NCBI GenBank assembly: GCA_013397845.1
Contig: VZTG01000395.1
Span: forward strand, 669,450-733,449
Length of the DNA stretch: 64,000 bases
Direction of reading: 5' to 3'
Origin: Melanocharis versteri
Lineage: Eukaryota > Chordata > Aves > Passeriformes > Melanocharitidae
The stretch's first letter is position 1. The number at the start of each line of letters is the position of its first letter. Below are positions 12,479 through 25,757 of the stretch, piece after piece. A program made the translations under genes and the position numbers. Under the pieces are notes generated by a model. The model did not search any database. It was not told where the DNA came from and worked only from the letters and a program-made list of their open reading frames with translations.

Positions 12479-15400
12479 GGCCCTCCCCGCTCTTTCTGAC
12501 TGCCCCAGGACAGCTGTTCAGTGCAGTAAAAGTCCCACAGTGAGAGTCGTACAGTTCTTAGATTTCCGAAGAAATTGATGCTACTTAAATTGTTATCCCC
12601 ACTGGAATGTGGTAAATCCAGGACTGCCTGCAGTTCCAGAGAAATGGCAGTGCTTTATCAAGACCAGTGGTTTGGCCTGGGGCTGGGAAGAGAAGGATGG
12701 AAACTTGCCCTGAGGAGCCAACCAGTCCCTCTCCCATGGCAGCACCAACTGCAGCAGCAGCACTGGCAGCAGATGGCAACTGCGGCAAGGAGTTGCATTT
12801 CTGGAAGGCTTTTCCCAAAGGATCTCAAAACGCAACAAAAGATTCAGGTTAAATGAACCTAAAAATGATCTGTGTAGGAGGAAAATGAAGGTTACAATTT
12901 TCAAGTGTGCCTGTTTAATTTGGGTACCCAGTGCAAGTGGCTCAGGGAGTATTTTTACAGATGCTACTTGTGGTACAGGTGAAAGTTGTAGAAACTCTTC
13001 TGAACATGAAGGTCTCAAGCAGAGATCTTAGAGCACAGCTACCTAATAATTTGAAACACTAGAAAATAAAACCTGAATTTTGCCTAGGGATGTATAGGAA
13101 GATCACATTTTAAGCAGGAATTTGCACAGTTCTCCTTAATGTCTGCTATGTTTTGACAGGCCCAGTTTTGACCACCATCCCCACATGTTATATCAGCTTC
13201 TCTCAGTGATGCTTAATTTATTTGTTATTTTTAATTTATTCCTCCTCTGGAAAGGACATAAGTGTACAATCTCATTCATAACCCTAGGGAAAGCAAATGT
13301 CTGTATGACATCATATTTGTTTAGTCTTCTTGCAACATCATGATGAATCAGAGGAAGTTTGAAGTCTAAATGCTTACAAAAACAAATTTTTGCTTCTGGA
13401 AGCATGTAAGTTTTTAATCACATGCTGCATTTCAAAGCCTGGGGCTCATATGTTTTTATTTGCATACCAAGAGAATCTTTTTATCAAGGAGCTCCCTTTG
13501 ATGAGCTTTTAATATTCTCAAATATATGTATTCTGTCATACTCTCCAAGGACCAAAATTTTCTCTGTACTCTACAACATAGTGATAGGCAGAACCACTAT
13601 AGAGGTAAGTGGTTCTTCTTTTCTGACGTCCTCAACAGAAGCCCAGAGTCTGCAGCTCCTAAAGGCCAATAGCAACAGTTTCAAATGATCTTTAGCACAT
13701 CTATTTCTATCAGAAATCTGATATTCTTTATACGCTGAATAACACTGTTTATTTAACTTGTAATGAAACTTACACATTCATTGCAAAACAGATTGTTCAA
13801 AGGAGCAGTGGGATCCATGACATTCCTTGGCAATTTAAGAGACTTACACGTGAAGGAAATTTCTAGAAGGAAACTAAAGCTAAAGTGCACATCATACAAT
13901 TGCAATAGTTAAAATGTTGTGTAGGATACCTTAATTTTTAATAAAGGTGAAAGCCAGGAGTTCACTGACATTTGAAGTTTAAAGAAAAAAATAAAATCCC
14001 TGACTTCTTTGTTCCCACTCAGTTTGGTTTATATTGAATGTAGTTTTGATGTTCCTTAGTGCTCCAACCATCAGTGAACTAATCAGACCCATCTCTCTCC
14101 ACCCAGCCTCCATTCTCAGTCTGTAGGGAATTTTCAGTGGAAATAGAAAGTTGCCACCTATATTTAATTTAGAAATCAACACCTACAAGCTATCTTCCTG
14201 TCCATCAAAAATAGACATCTAAGCAACACACAAATACCAGGAAACCTGGGTCCTGATAGTGAGAACAACTGGTGCCCATTTTCACTCGCCCTGCATGTTC
14301 CTCCAAAGATGAGACTACTTTAAATCCATGTTCCCATCATCAGCCAGATCAATTTACTCTATGTATTCTACCTTCAAAAAGCAAAACTCTCAGATAATTC
14401 CTTGGGTACCTGCAGGACATATCAGTTCTTGATATATCGCACACATTCATGCCTGACCACATTTAGAAACCATTTCAAATATTGTCATTCCCTGAAAAAT
14501 CATAGATGTGTGTGTCTATAAAAAGATATGAAAACCATATATGAAACCATAAATATTAATTTCAAAGCATATAATTGGTTTTTAACCATTTTAATGATTT
14601 TTAAAAACTAATTGAAAGCCTTGGTTGTAACCCATCCTGCCTTTTCCTAAAACTAAGCGAATTGCCAAGCGATTCAGTAGAGTTGTTCCTATTTCTATCC
14701 AAAGTCCCTTCAGAGGGAATTCATCCTCTATCTTTCTGCCAGAAACCTGTACTGACCCACATCCTCTCTAGCAGCATTAGGCATCAGCCGAGACCTTAAA
14801 ACACAGGACCGTGCAGCTACTATTAGGGGGACATCAGTGCAGATTGTATTTCATTAAGGCAGCTTCAGTCTTACTGAGAAAAAATGGCAAGGTATTTCTG
14901 TATTTCACTGGCTTTTTTTTAATGCAGACCTCCAGAGCAAACGTTAACACTGTTCTTCACATCCTTTTCCCTCCATTATACATAAAAGCTACCTTTCAAC
15001 AGTGTAGCTTTGCACAGCCAGTAAGACAGCAAAGCAGACAGTAGAGAATCAGTCAGGTTTCCTTGTAGAACCTGACATACACAGAAGAAGCAAAAGGTTT
15101 TCCCCACCCAATACTTTTCTTAAAAGTCCACAGGCAGAACTAGAAGAGACAACCTAACGATTGATGAAACACAGACTTCAACAGGAGACTAAAAATGCTG
15201 CTGATACTCAGTACTATTGAGGGTCACACAGCACAGCTTGCTACTTTTCTCTAAAGCTTTAAGTGTTATTTATGCCACCTTAGGGCATAGTCTCTTACCC
15301 AAGACCAAGGGGAGCCAATGGGGGTCTCTGGATGATCTTCCTCCTCAGATGACATCCTGAGCTGGTAATTTTTCCCTGTTCTTCACATACACCACTAAAG

Positions 15401-18400
15401 CCACTGTTGGTTTCTGCCATATACAAAGAATCTGCCTTCAGATTTTAGCTGTAGACAACAAAGCTCCAGAGAATATAATTTCCCAGCGATCATGTTCTTG
15501 CTAATTTTACCTGCCGAAGTTCTTGGAAGCACAGTCAGAGCAAGAAACCTGAGCTCAGTAAACCAGAGCACACTTTCCTTGCAACTGACTTCTCAAGTGC
15601 TCTAGTTCAGTCAAAAGGTTCAGTGAAAAATTAGAGCCTGAAAAACACAAATTCACTTCCGAACAGTCTGTATCCTTACTGTCATATAAGATTTTATGGT
15701 CAGACAGTTCACTGAGTTATGAATTCCAGGAACAGAATACAAGGAATTTTTACTGCCAACATTTTATTACCATCATTAATCATATTTTGTATGGATTGTA
15801 ATAGTTTAATTCTTTTTTTCAAGACAGGTTCTTAATGCCAAAATCTAATTCTGCCTTTCTGCACAGCTGCACAGCTGCACAACTCCACAACCATAACTGT
15901 ATAAGTGAGAAGGCAGCACAGCTTTCCTGTTCCTCTGTGCAGTAACATTTGAAAGAGGACCATTTTCATTTCCATTTGTTTCTTTTGGTCTTCTGTTTGT
16001 GCCTAGTTTGGTACCAGTATGTAGAGTCCACACAGATCCATACAGATCACACACTATGTAACATCAGATAAACCTGTCCTGAATCCTATGAGACTTCTGG
16101 CTCTGGGGGGACAGCTGAGTCCAGCATCTTGAAATCACCTCTGGCAGCTGGCAGGAATGGCAGCCTTGCCACCAAGATCCAGCCTGAGGTTTTGTGTTAA
16201 AACTGACCACTAACTCACAGCTATGATACACTTTCACATTCACAACCTGTGGCTTGAATTTTATTTATCATTCCTCTGCTTATAAGGCATCCAGCTGCAG
16301 TAGCTGGTGAAATAAAGTTGCTATCAAAACCCCTGAACCCTTCTGTTACATGTCTGACTTTGGGCAAAGGCTTCTAAATCTTTCCACTGTTATGTAATGA
16401 AATGGGCTATTTATAGCACCCCACTGCAGGAGAGTCCTCGCATCAGCTATGAGCTGATAACAGTTATCAAATGAACAAATATGCCCAGCTATGCTCTATA
16501 TTTAACCCTAGGCTATGTGCAAATTCAGTGAGTAGGAAAATAATCAATTGATGGAAAAAGAAAACTCTGGAAATATGGCATTGCGTAGAGAAATAGCCTG
16601 TTGCCAACATGAGGTCTCTCACCACTGCAAGTGCCACTGAGTAGGCAGCATGTAAAGATAGAGAGGACCAGAAAGTGACAGCCCTCTGTGACAGCTGGCA
16701 GCCCACCAGGCATTGTCAGCTGGAGGATTAGGGTATCACAGGCCATAGTTGGACAGTGTTGTTTTCAACAGCAACAACAGCATCAGCTGTGCTTGCCTCT
16801 GTCACCCTCCTCATCCCGAAATACAACATGCAGGACTGTTTAAAGTCTGAAATACTTTCCTAAAACAATTTATTCTGGGGTCTCAAGAAGAGCTGTGGCA
16901 TCCCAGCTGAGAGTTAAGTTCACTGCTGCATGGAGTTGCCTTTAAGCTTTGGGAGTATTGGGAATGAGTGTTGTTCCTGTGTGTCAACCAAAACTAACAC
17001 AGCTGCCAAACTGCTCTGAATGTCTGACATGGCAAAGGAAATGCCAGTTTGTATCACAGGACAAGCATTAGATGCAGGCAACCCAGTCTCAGCTCACTTC
17101 AATTACTCACTGGACCTAGGGGATTCTGCTGGGCTCCCTCAGCATCCCTCTGGCACTGTCACAGCCTCCTGCTGCTGGCTCTGACCTGCTCCTGCTCCTG
17201 AAACCCTGGCTCTCCGGCCCACTGCAGCCAGTCCCTGATGGACCGACTTTCTACCTGATGGGTGTCTTAGGATCACAGCACGCTGACGTGGAAGGCATCT
17301 GGAAGAGATCTAATCATCAAAATAAAAAATTTTGCTTGCTTAGACTCTTTCACACTTCACTTTAGAAACTCTGAATCTGAAGTGGCCCAACAGCCAAGTC
17401 ATCCTCAAGTTTTAGGGGAACTCTTCCAAGAGAAAATAGAGCAGCACTTAACTTGAGCACTTACCAAGATGCTCAAGTTACTCGTTTCTGCTGTACACCA
17501 AATGTTAAGACTGAAACCCATTTATTAGCTATCTGACAGATCACATTTTCTTTCTGGAACAATTTTGGGGAAGGAAATTCAATACAATTCTTGTCATTTC
17601 AGCTAAGCAGGGAAATGCCACACCTAATGAATTTCAATGGCATTCCTGCCCCTGCTGAAAGGTCTATTCACCAAATTTAAAAGATAGGAATCACTGTTTG
17701 TTGGAGGAATTTTCCATTGTCCCACCCATTTCTTCTGATAAATTTTCTTTCAAGCTATGATGGGCAAGTATAACAATCTATCAGAAATAGCATTTGAATC
17801 ATTGTAATATGCTGCATAATGTTTATTTATCGAATTCCTCAAGAAGTGGGCATGCATCTTTCCCAGCACACTGAATTCCTGAAGCCTTTGTCATTTTCTG
17901 TGCCATCCGATTTCAGGATCTTTCTGCTTTCACCAGGAAGCACTAACAAGAGTGGGCATTTCTCCTGTGCAACACTGATGTATCCAGTGGCTGCTGTTCC
18001 TAGATCAATGCATCCGGTATCCATGTCCAAGGCTGACCATCACCAAACACTTCTGATCAATATATCAGTAAATGGAATAATGACTAGATGTAAAAGGAGC
18101 TTTCTCCATAATTTTCATAAATTATGACAATGTTTCCCAGACTTTTCCCAAGGTTCCCACCCCCACTACCTGCTCCCCATCCCACCTCCTTGCTGTCACA
18201 CCCACACAGCCAGGCCACAGTTTCTTTGCCTTCTTCCCAGTGCTCCCCAACAAACCCAGCAGCTGCTTTTCCCTCACTCCCTTCCCATTTTTGCACTCTC
18301 AGGACTTCACAACTTTGTTGTTACTTCCCCAGTTGGTGTTTTTAACCAAAGACAAATGTGGAATAGTAGCTGACACAAAATTCACAGAAAATGTTCTCAG

Positions 18401-21400
18401 ACTCACAGTTCATGTAGACTTCACATCAGTTTTTAGATTCCTCCTCAGCCCATAGCCTCTGTGACATCCTCTAGCAGCAAGTTTCACTGGATAATTATGC
18501 ACAAAACCAGAAGTTTTGATGCCAGTTTTAAACAGTGTCCTGTGATTTCACTACATGACACAGATTAAAGAGTAGCCAATTTCTTTTTATAGACAGCATT
18601 TGCAAGTGCTGTATCATGAGAAGGAAAAAAAATTGTAATCACCCCAGAATATTTAAATATAGAAATATTAGCTCATGGTAGCCTCTACATGAACTTTATT
18701 TTGCTGAACTGATAACTGGCGTCTTATTTTTAATAGAGTAATTTTTCAACTTAAAGATTATTTTAAGATATTTTTAAATACAATCACAACTCTACTGTAC
18801 TGGAATAGCATCACTCCCCTAAAATAGTTTAACTTTCTCCAGCCTTTTCACATTACAGTTGTTTCCATGGACAAAGCTTATGGAGCTGTTTTTTCTATTT
18901 TCTTTCTGTAAAAGCTTTTGTCTCATAAACACCCATGGCAATTTATAGCACCATGTATATTAAGAAAGCTATATTGAGAAAGCAAGAATAAAATCTACCT
19001 AACAGAGATGCTGAGTCATAACTCCCATCTTGCATCTCCTGCAGAGGTAAAGTTAAAGACGCTGCATATTCAGACCAAATATGATTTTAGTGGGGGACTT
19101 CAGAAGGGTACACAGGGCTGCCAGCCTGCTCCCACACAGGTGCCATCTTGTCTGGGAGAGAACTTTGAGATTCATGGCTGATAAGCAGACAGTATTTACA
19201 AGAATAATTTAAGGTCTAATAGAGAGAAATCACACCATCAACATAAAATAAAAGGTTCTGTGTGTTTGCAAAAGCCCATATATGAAAGTGTATCTTATGA
19301 TGCAGAATCAAGCCCATGATTACTGCAACAACCTCTGAGCCAACATCTGTTCTCCAAGCTGTTAATTGTTCCGATAGGTAGCAACAAGTAAAAACCCACT
19401 TCCCTGTCATTCCTATTGTCTCTAAGTATAAAAAATACTGTTTGGTTATTGTTAATGGTGCCAGTCATAATTTTCCACAGCACCACAGCTCACTCTGACA
19501 GAATAGCACCCCTTAGTACGTTCAGGGTTTAAGTGCATAATCAACACATTGGTCATGTAACAAGTGTGGGGAAATTTCCTTCTGTTTATATTACTATGTA
19601 AATCTAAATCCAAAACTTCAGTTTCCTTGAGGATTTTAATAAAAATCACGTTTATGTATGAAGCTGCTTTATGAGGTCTTTCTTAAAATCATGGCTGTTG
19701 ATTCCCAATGCCTTTTTCTCACAGCACAGGAGTCTCACTGTTATATCTGACATCTCATCACTTCCTAGCCAAATAATATGTCAGCAGTGGGCAATGTCAG
19801 CATTTGGACTATTGCCTCAAAACTGCCAGAGTTGTGTCCTCCACAATCATCAATGGTTACTTTGGGAGCTGTCAAAACAGGACAGGAGATGTTACAAAAG
19901 CATTTGCAAACTACCAGAAGCACGGAGTACTTATTCAGGTGTAGACTGGAGCAAGGATAAGGGACAGAAGAGAGTCAACAGTTAGAGGATGTATGGGACC
20001 AGTTTCACTTTTCATTGAAGAGCTCTACCCTTCAGGCAGTAGGAAAAAGGGAAGAATATGGATTTTTTTCACGCCAGTATATCCACAATGTTTCAGTGGT
20101 AGCTGATGAAATATTAAGAGTGGTTCCCAAGGGGATGATGTGGGAGAGGAGGACTGTGGTGGGAGGGTGGAAAGGCAGCATGTCAGCTGGGTGTGGTGTG
20201 TGTGGTGTGCTGAGAGGCTGTGCCATGGGGCTGTGGGTGCCCAGCAGTGTGCAAGGCTGTGCTCTGTGGGCAAGCCACGCATGGCAGAGGGATGCAAGCA
20301 GAGGGTGGCCTTTACAAAAATTGCAATGCTTTACCACCGTGAGAAACAGCCCTGGCACAGTCATTTCTGGCACAGGCACTGTGGTAGTGGCTGGGGGAGG
20401 GACCCCAGGAAGGAGGGATGTCTCACAATCCTCTCTCACCCCCACAGCCAGACCAGACCAGCAGCCCGTGGCAGATGGCTGGGTCCTGTTGAGCTGGGTG
20501 CTCATGACACCCACATGAATTCCAACTGTCATGGAAATCCAGATTCTTTCACACTGCATGCAGTCCTTGCCCAGGGTCCTTGTGCCCCTGCAAACACCTC
20601 CTACTGCAGGCAGGAGCTCTACTTGCCCCCCAGCTTCTTCCATGTTGCTGGCTCCATTCATAGCCTCCATTTCACTTGCTTTTCATTTTCTACCCTATAG
20701 AGCTGTCCCCTGACCCATCCTTTGGGTTTGTTGTACCTCTTTATTTTTGTGTGAGTGACACCTTTCATCACAAAGTGTCACAGATACAGCCTTTGAAAAG
20801 AAACCCCCTCACAAGCAATGTCAAGCAACTGCTTTTAGATGCAGAGTGGGAGCTGAGATCTGTACATTCCCTGTCACCCCAGCAGGAGGCACTTGCTAGG
20901 GAGGGATGAAATCCCTTACATCCTCCAGTGATTAGATACCAGACATTAGTGCTTAAGTGCTTGTGATGAGCGCTTTAATAGAGAAGAGAGGATGGTCAGA
21001 AGGAAAACAATGTCACCTTTCCAATAACCTTCTCTATATTTGGACTCTGTCTTTTGCAAAAGCTGAATCATAAACTACTTCCCTCTCTGACACACAATTC
21101 AGAACCTGCTAATAATAACATCTGCAGGTGATAATAGTGGATGACTAAATCAGAAAGCATAGAAGGTGCTAGAGGAGAAGGCAGAGGCTATAAAAAGTTT
21201 GTTTGCTATCACATTATCAAGTGAATCTGCAGGATGGAGAGTTCTGCTTTCTTGCCACATCCAAAGACAGAAAGGAAATACTTAAAAGATTTGTGTGCAA
21301 AATGGGCATGGGCCAAGTTTTCTCACAAAGGTCACTGGGACTGAAAGCCAGTAATTCCTTCTCACAAAAGAAAGACAAGAGAAGTATGGAGCTGGGACCT

Positions 21401-22464
21401 GGGTTCCCAGCCCTACACATGCACATATGGTAAAGAACTATATCACCAGAGTTGAAGCACAGGATGCCAGTCCCACACAAACAGATTCGCTTTGATTTAT
21501 CATTATTATTTATCTGTATTATTTTTTCACCTCAGAGTCCCAGTTTCTCCATGAAAGTTTACACTCTAGTGGGGCTTAGCTTGTAAACTAGGTCAGGGAT
21601 GAAGGATCTTTCAGATGGAGCTCTGGAGGCTGTCTCTTCCTGAGTCAGCCAACATAATTTTTTGGCCTCCTATGAGCAAAATGCTGTGTTTTTCTACCAT
21701 GTGGGTGCATAGATGCTCCCACAGCATGACAGGAAGTACCTGCATTTTGGTCAGAGTCAGGGCATATCTGGTCTTATTACAGGATGTGCTCTCCGAGACA
21801 ATGGGCTGTGCATGCAAGTTTCATCACATACAATTGCTCATGAATATGGTCCATGATGGAGAATGATTGCACTTGGTCACACAGTAGACACAGGTCTGCT
21901 GAGGCCAGGCCCTGGGACTCTTATCCTGTAGACAGGATACAGTTTGTAAGTAACTCCTGGAGAAAAAGGTTAACATGAAACAACACTCAGGAGTGTGATG
22001 GCTTCAGGTGACTACCAGCTGTCAAAGTTTTGTCAGAGTTTTGGAAACTTTGTGGCAAAAGAGAATTTTAAGAAATGATGTGATTTATTTTTACTTATTT
22101 TTTTATTATTTTGTACTTTAAGCCTTTTTTCGTTTCTTGGAGAAAATGGATGTCTAAACACTGACAAAGCAAATCTCAGATCTAAAACACAGAAAAAAGT
22201 TAATGGACACTTCATATCAGTTGTTCAAATATTTGGTTACAGGAAAGGAAATTTCAACTCACTGTCTTTCAATCTAAGTTCTTGCAAAAATTCTTATACC
22301 TTTGAGGCTGTGTTACGTTGTAGGCCATTAAGCAGTACTGTATTTTCTCTTGATCAGTTCAGTTTATTCCTTAATTATATTAACTACTTTCAGCCAATGC
22401 TTTTCCTTTGTTATTTTCCACTACAAAAGTGTGTGTACTTGTTGGTCCAGCACATCACCAAGAC
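12479..22464. other. Intergenic region, no supported gene
   Basis: No exon of a known neighbour was recognised. The 20,000-20,700 patch is GT/CA-rich and open in several frames, but none looks like protein. Around 17,250-17,330 there is a vague CR1-like trace (GGATCACAG...GGAAGAGATCT), too short to call. Confidence 0.65.
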
Positions 22465-24047
22465 AGATATCCATGCAGCATGAACTTTATTTATAAAGGA
22501 TGGATTAGACATAAATGTCACACTTCCTTAAAAAAAGTTTAAATTAACTAATCAACTAGTGAAAACTGAACAGTTAATACTATTTACACAGGACAATGCT
22601 CACCTTCCTTCACAAAACTTAAAGTGAATTCTCACTCTGAAACACGGACAATGAAATATAGAAGCACACTGATTGCTAGCGGTTTCCTTGTAGATAGCAA
22701 TCCACGTCTCTTACAGAATTCACAACTTACAGAACTTACATTTTCTTGTAAATTAATTTAAATTAGCTCTTTGGCATAGTCAAACTGATGCCTGTGTTTC
22801 AAGGCCAGTACTGGAACAGACTCAGCCACCCAATAGCATTTCATTTGTATAGTCAATGATCCCCGCACTGGTGTATTCAGCAAGAAAGGCCTGCCCAAAT
22901 ATTAGATATCCTCTGACAATGTCTATACTCATCCTTCCTATACCTTGACTGAGTGACATTAACACTGATTCTATAAGGACAAACAGGAAGTTTGCAACTT
23001 AGACAGCATTTCCAAACACCGAGACAAAGACAGTGATCACTGATTTAACATTTAGAGCGTACAAAATATCACAATGCCCGGTGCTGTTCTAGAACATGTT
23101 TTTAGATTTTCACCTGAATTTCTTAGCAATATAATCTCCATTTTCTCACTCCTTTGAAGCACCTTGGCAAGAAAATATCCCCAGAAAGTGTATTGGGAGT
23201 GTTTTAAAACCATCTCATCTGCTTTCCTGAGTGCACTTGCCTCAGCTTGAAGTCTACAGCCAGTTCAACAATTCAGTCACAAAACATCACTGTTCTAGAT
23301 GAAATAAATCACTTGCAGGTCAGTCCCACCATTTGATCTCTTCAGTTATTTAAGTTAAGATCAGTTTCAGGTTTTAATGTCCAGATCTCTGTTTACCATC
23401 TACCTTGTTAACTCTCGTCCTCATGCTAATAAAACCAGACATATAATTATGCTTCTACTCCCACAGTCCAGCATGGTAAAACTACCCAGTGTGGCACTTA
23501 TTCCAAAAATTAAAGCTCCAACTGAGTTCCTACTATTAAAGAAATATACTTTACAAATCTTCATATAAAAAGCCTACCTGGATCAATCAGAAACTGTATA
23601 CTACAGAACTGTACCAACTCCTGTTGCCCTATGCCAACTGTTTGATAAATAAGACTTGTAAACCAGAACCTGCTCCTAAATTTACATTTCCTATTTCTGG
23701 AATGTACAAAAAGTTTCCTAACCCTTTTCCTTATGAACTTGCACGTGGTCTTCTTTGTCACAGAAGAGGTGCACTCATTGACCTTTCTTCTGATACAAAA
23801 TGCTTTCCACCATCTAAGTCTCTGGGTCTCTATCAGGAATTAGGGATGACTTCCATCAGAACATTAAATTAGAAAAGTCACTTCAATGTTTGTAAATATG
23901 ATCTTAAACTGTCTGATTAGATATCATTCTAACAAACAACAGAAAACAGTCCTGTTTCTGTTCAGAAAGCAGAGCCTCTCAAAAGTAATTTCATGAGATG
24001 GTGGCAATTAGTGTCTTGTGTCATTCATGAAATGTGTTTCTTTTCAG
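22465..24047 (-). other. GREB1: Probable GREB1 3' UTR
   Basis: AT-rich sequence with no open frame worth calling runs from the stop codon to the first canonical AATAAA I found downstream, about 1.58 kb. The downstream boundary is approximate. Other isoforms may end at ATTAAA variants (for example near 23373) or further left. Confidence 0.55.
22487..22492 (-). terminator. Candidate polyadenylation signal AATAAA for GREB1
   Basis: On the minus strand the sequence reads TTATAAATAAAGTTCATGC, followed 25-45 nt later by GT-rich TCTGTCTTGGTGATGTGC. Hexamer plus downstream GU-rich element fits a cleavage site near 22460-22475. No canonical hexamer was seen between it and the stop codon. Confidence 0.55.
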
Positions 24048-24211
24048 TTAAATATGTCGTCCAGTCAGGAAGAAAAGTGGTCTGTCCTCTTTGGCATTGG
24101 CAGTCTGGAATTCGTCCCGCAGACGGAACTGCCATTCGTCTTCCAGCTCCAACCGGACAACAGTCTGGCGGAGAGAATTGCGATCCTGGCAAATCACACA
24201 CAGGGTGGCAC
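24048..24211 (-). CDS. GREB1: GREB1 terminal coding exon w26 with stop
   Basis: Acceptor TTTGCTTAG. Encodes residues 1577-1630: ATLCVICQDRNSLRQTVVRL, LEDEWQFRLRDEFQTANAKE, then LFFLTGRHI and TAA at 24050-24048. The final isoleucine and AKED pattern fit GREB1 rather than GREB1L, which as I recall ends in valine. The exon continues into the 3' UTR. Confidence 0.97.
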
Positions 24212-25714
24212 CTAAGCAAACAGTTTGAAAGAAACTCACGTGAGTATCCCCTTTGTTCTCCGATCCCCTGCCTCCCACCACCCTTCGGCATGGAGAACTC
24301 CACTCCTTTCACATCAGGAGTTACAAATGGGCTTGGAAGAAAATTAAGCTGTTCATGTAGGACTTGAGGAGAGATACGTTCAGCTACCTATTTGTCAGGA
24401 TCTTCTTGTGTAACTTGAGGTAGCTCATAATCATCTAGTAAACAGGACTAGCAGCACTTTCCGTGCTCCTTAGGGTAGGAAGGGTAAAACTGGCAGGTCT
24501 AAGGAGGTGGTGATAGGTCCTGACAGCAAACCAGATAAAGCCCTACATCCATTCCTGTTGTAGCCCTTCTGATCATTACCTTTGTTGTGTGAAACCCTCA
24601 CTCAGCAAAACCCACAAGGCAATCACTGTGATGGCTGACTAAGCTCTTTGTGCTTTGCTGTCCAGAAATGGTCTAAACATGTCTTTAAAACTAATCACAA
24701 ATTTTAGTGGTTTTTGGATTAGTAAATTAATGCACTGGCAACGAAGAATCTGGTCTATGTGGCTACAGACACAAGCAAACCCAGAATGCCAAAAGTAAAA
24801 AAATCATACTTCAGTAACCAATGCCAACTGTTCTGACTGGCATGCTGATAACCACTTTAACTTGCATGCATGGCTTCCTGGCTTCTGAGAAAAGTCCTCC
24901 TTTAAGAGAAGATAATTACCTCACCAGCATTCAGTAATCTAAATGAGAGACGGTGAGGTAAGTGGTAATGCCCAATACAAAAAAAAATTCTGTGAATATA
25001 ATAAAAAGAAACAAGACAGTCACATGGCGTTTAATTCTCATGTGACGGGTTAGAAAATCAAATAGACTGCCAGGGGAAATGGAGAAATTCCAAAGCAAAC
25101 ACACTTTGTGCTCCATGATATAAAAATTGACTGGTTTATGTAAAACGAGACTGACTGGTAGCCTCTGTTTTAGCTGCAACAAAAACCACAGCAGTTTATA
25201 ACAATTCTGCCAGTTTCAAGAGGTACTAACCACAGTGCTCTTCTCCCAGTGACAGTTATAGCTGAGTGAAACAAATCCCCAGAGCACCAAATGCCTAAGA
25301 TAGTAGCAGAAGGATTCAAAAGAAGTTTACAATGAGACTGTCTGCAACACAGGTGGAAGTTAGTTGTCTCCACTGCTATACACCTTCATAAGGATTACAT
25401 GGAGAAACTGGGTATTAGGAATAAATTTTTAATGAGTCAGTTTCTATTTCTAAAAATAGAAGATAGATGTTGATAGAGGCTTGTCAATAACCCATTTTGT
25501 ACTGAAATTCAGAAAACCTCCAAGAACACATTAGGTAAATGCTTCATGCATAAATCTTCAATACTCAGTTTTCAAACTGAGTAAGGAGTTGTGCACATAC
25601 ACTAGGCATGATTACATGGATCCAACATTCCTTCCCATTTAGAAATCTGCAGAACTTATAGCACTGATCAAGCATCAAAGTTGAGTGGGACATATAAAGA
25701 CAAATTTGAATAAA

Positions 25715-25757
<43 letters not shown>

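Noticed and set aside
20015..20700. Open frames of 167, 186 and 212 codons on both strands
   Set aside because: Several frames are open at once in GT/CA-rich DNA. The peptides are Cys/Trp/His-rich with no domain pattern and no splice context.
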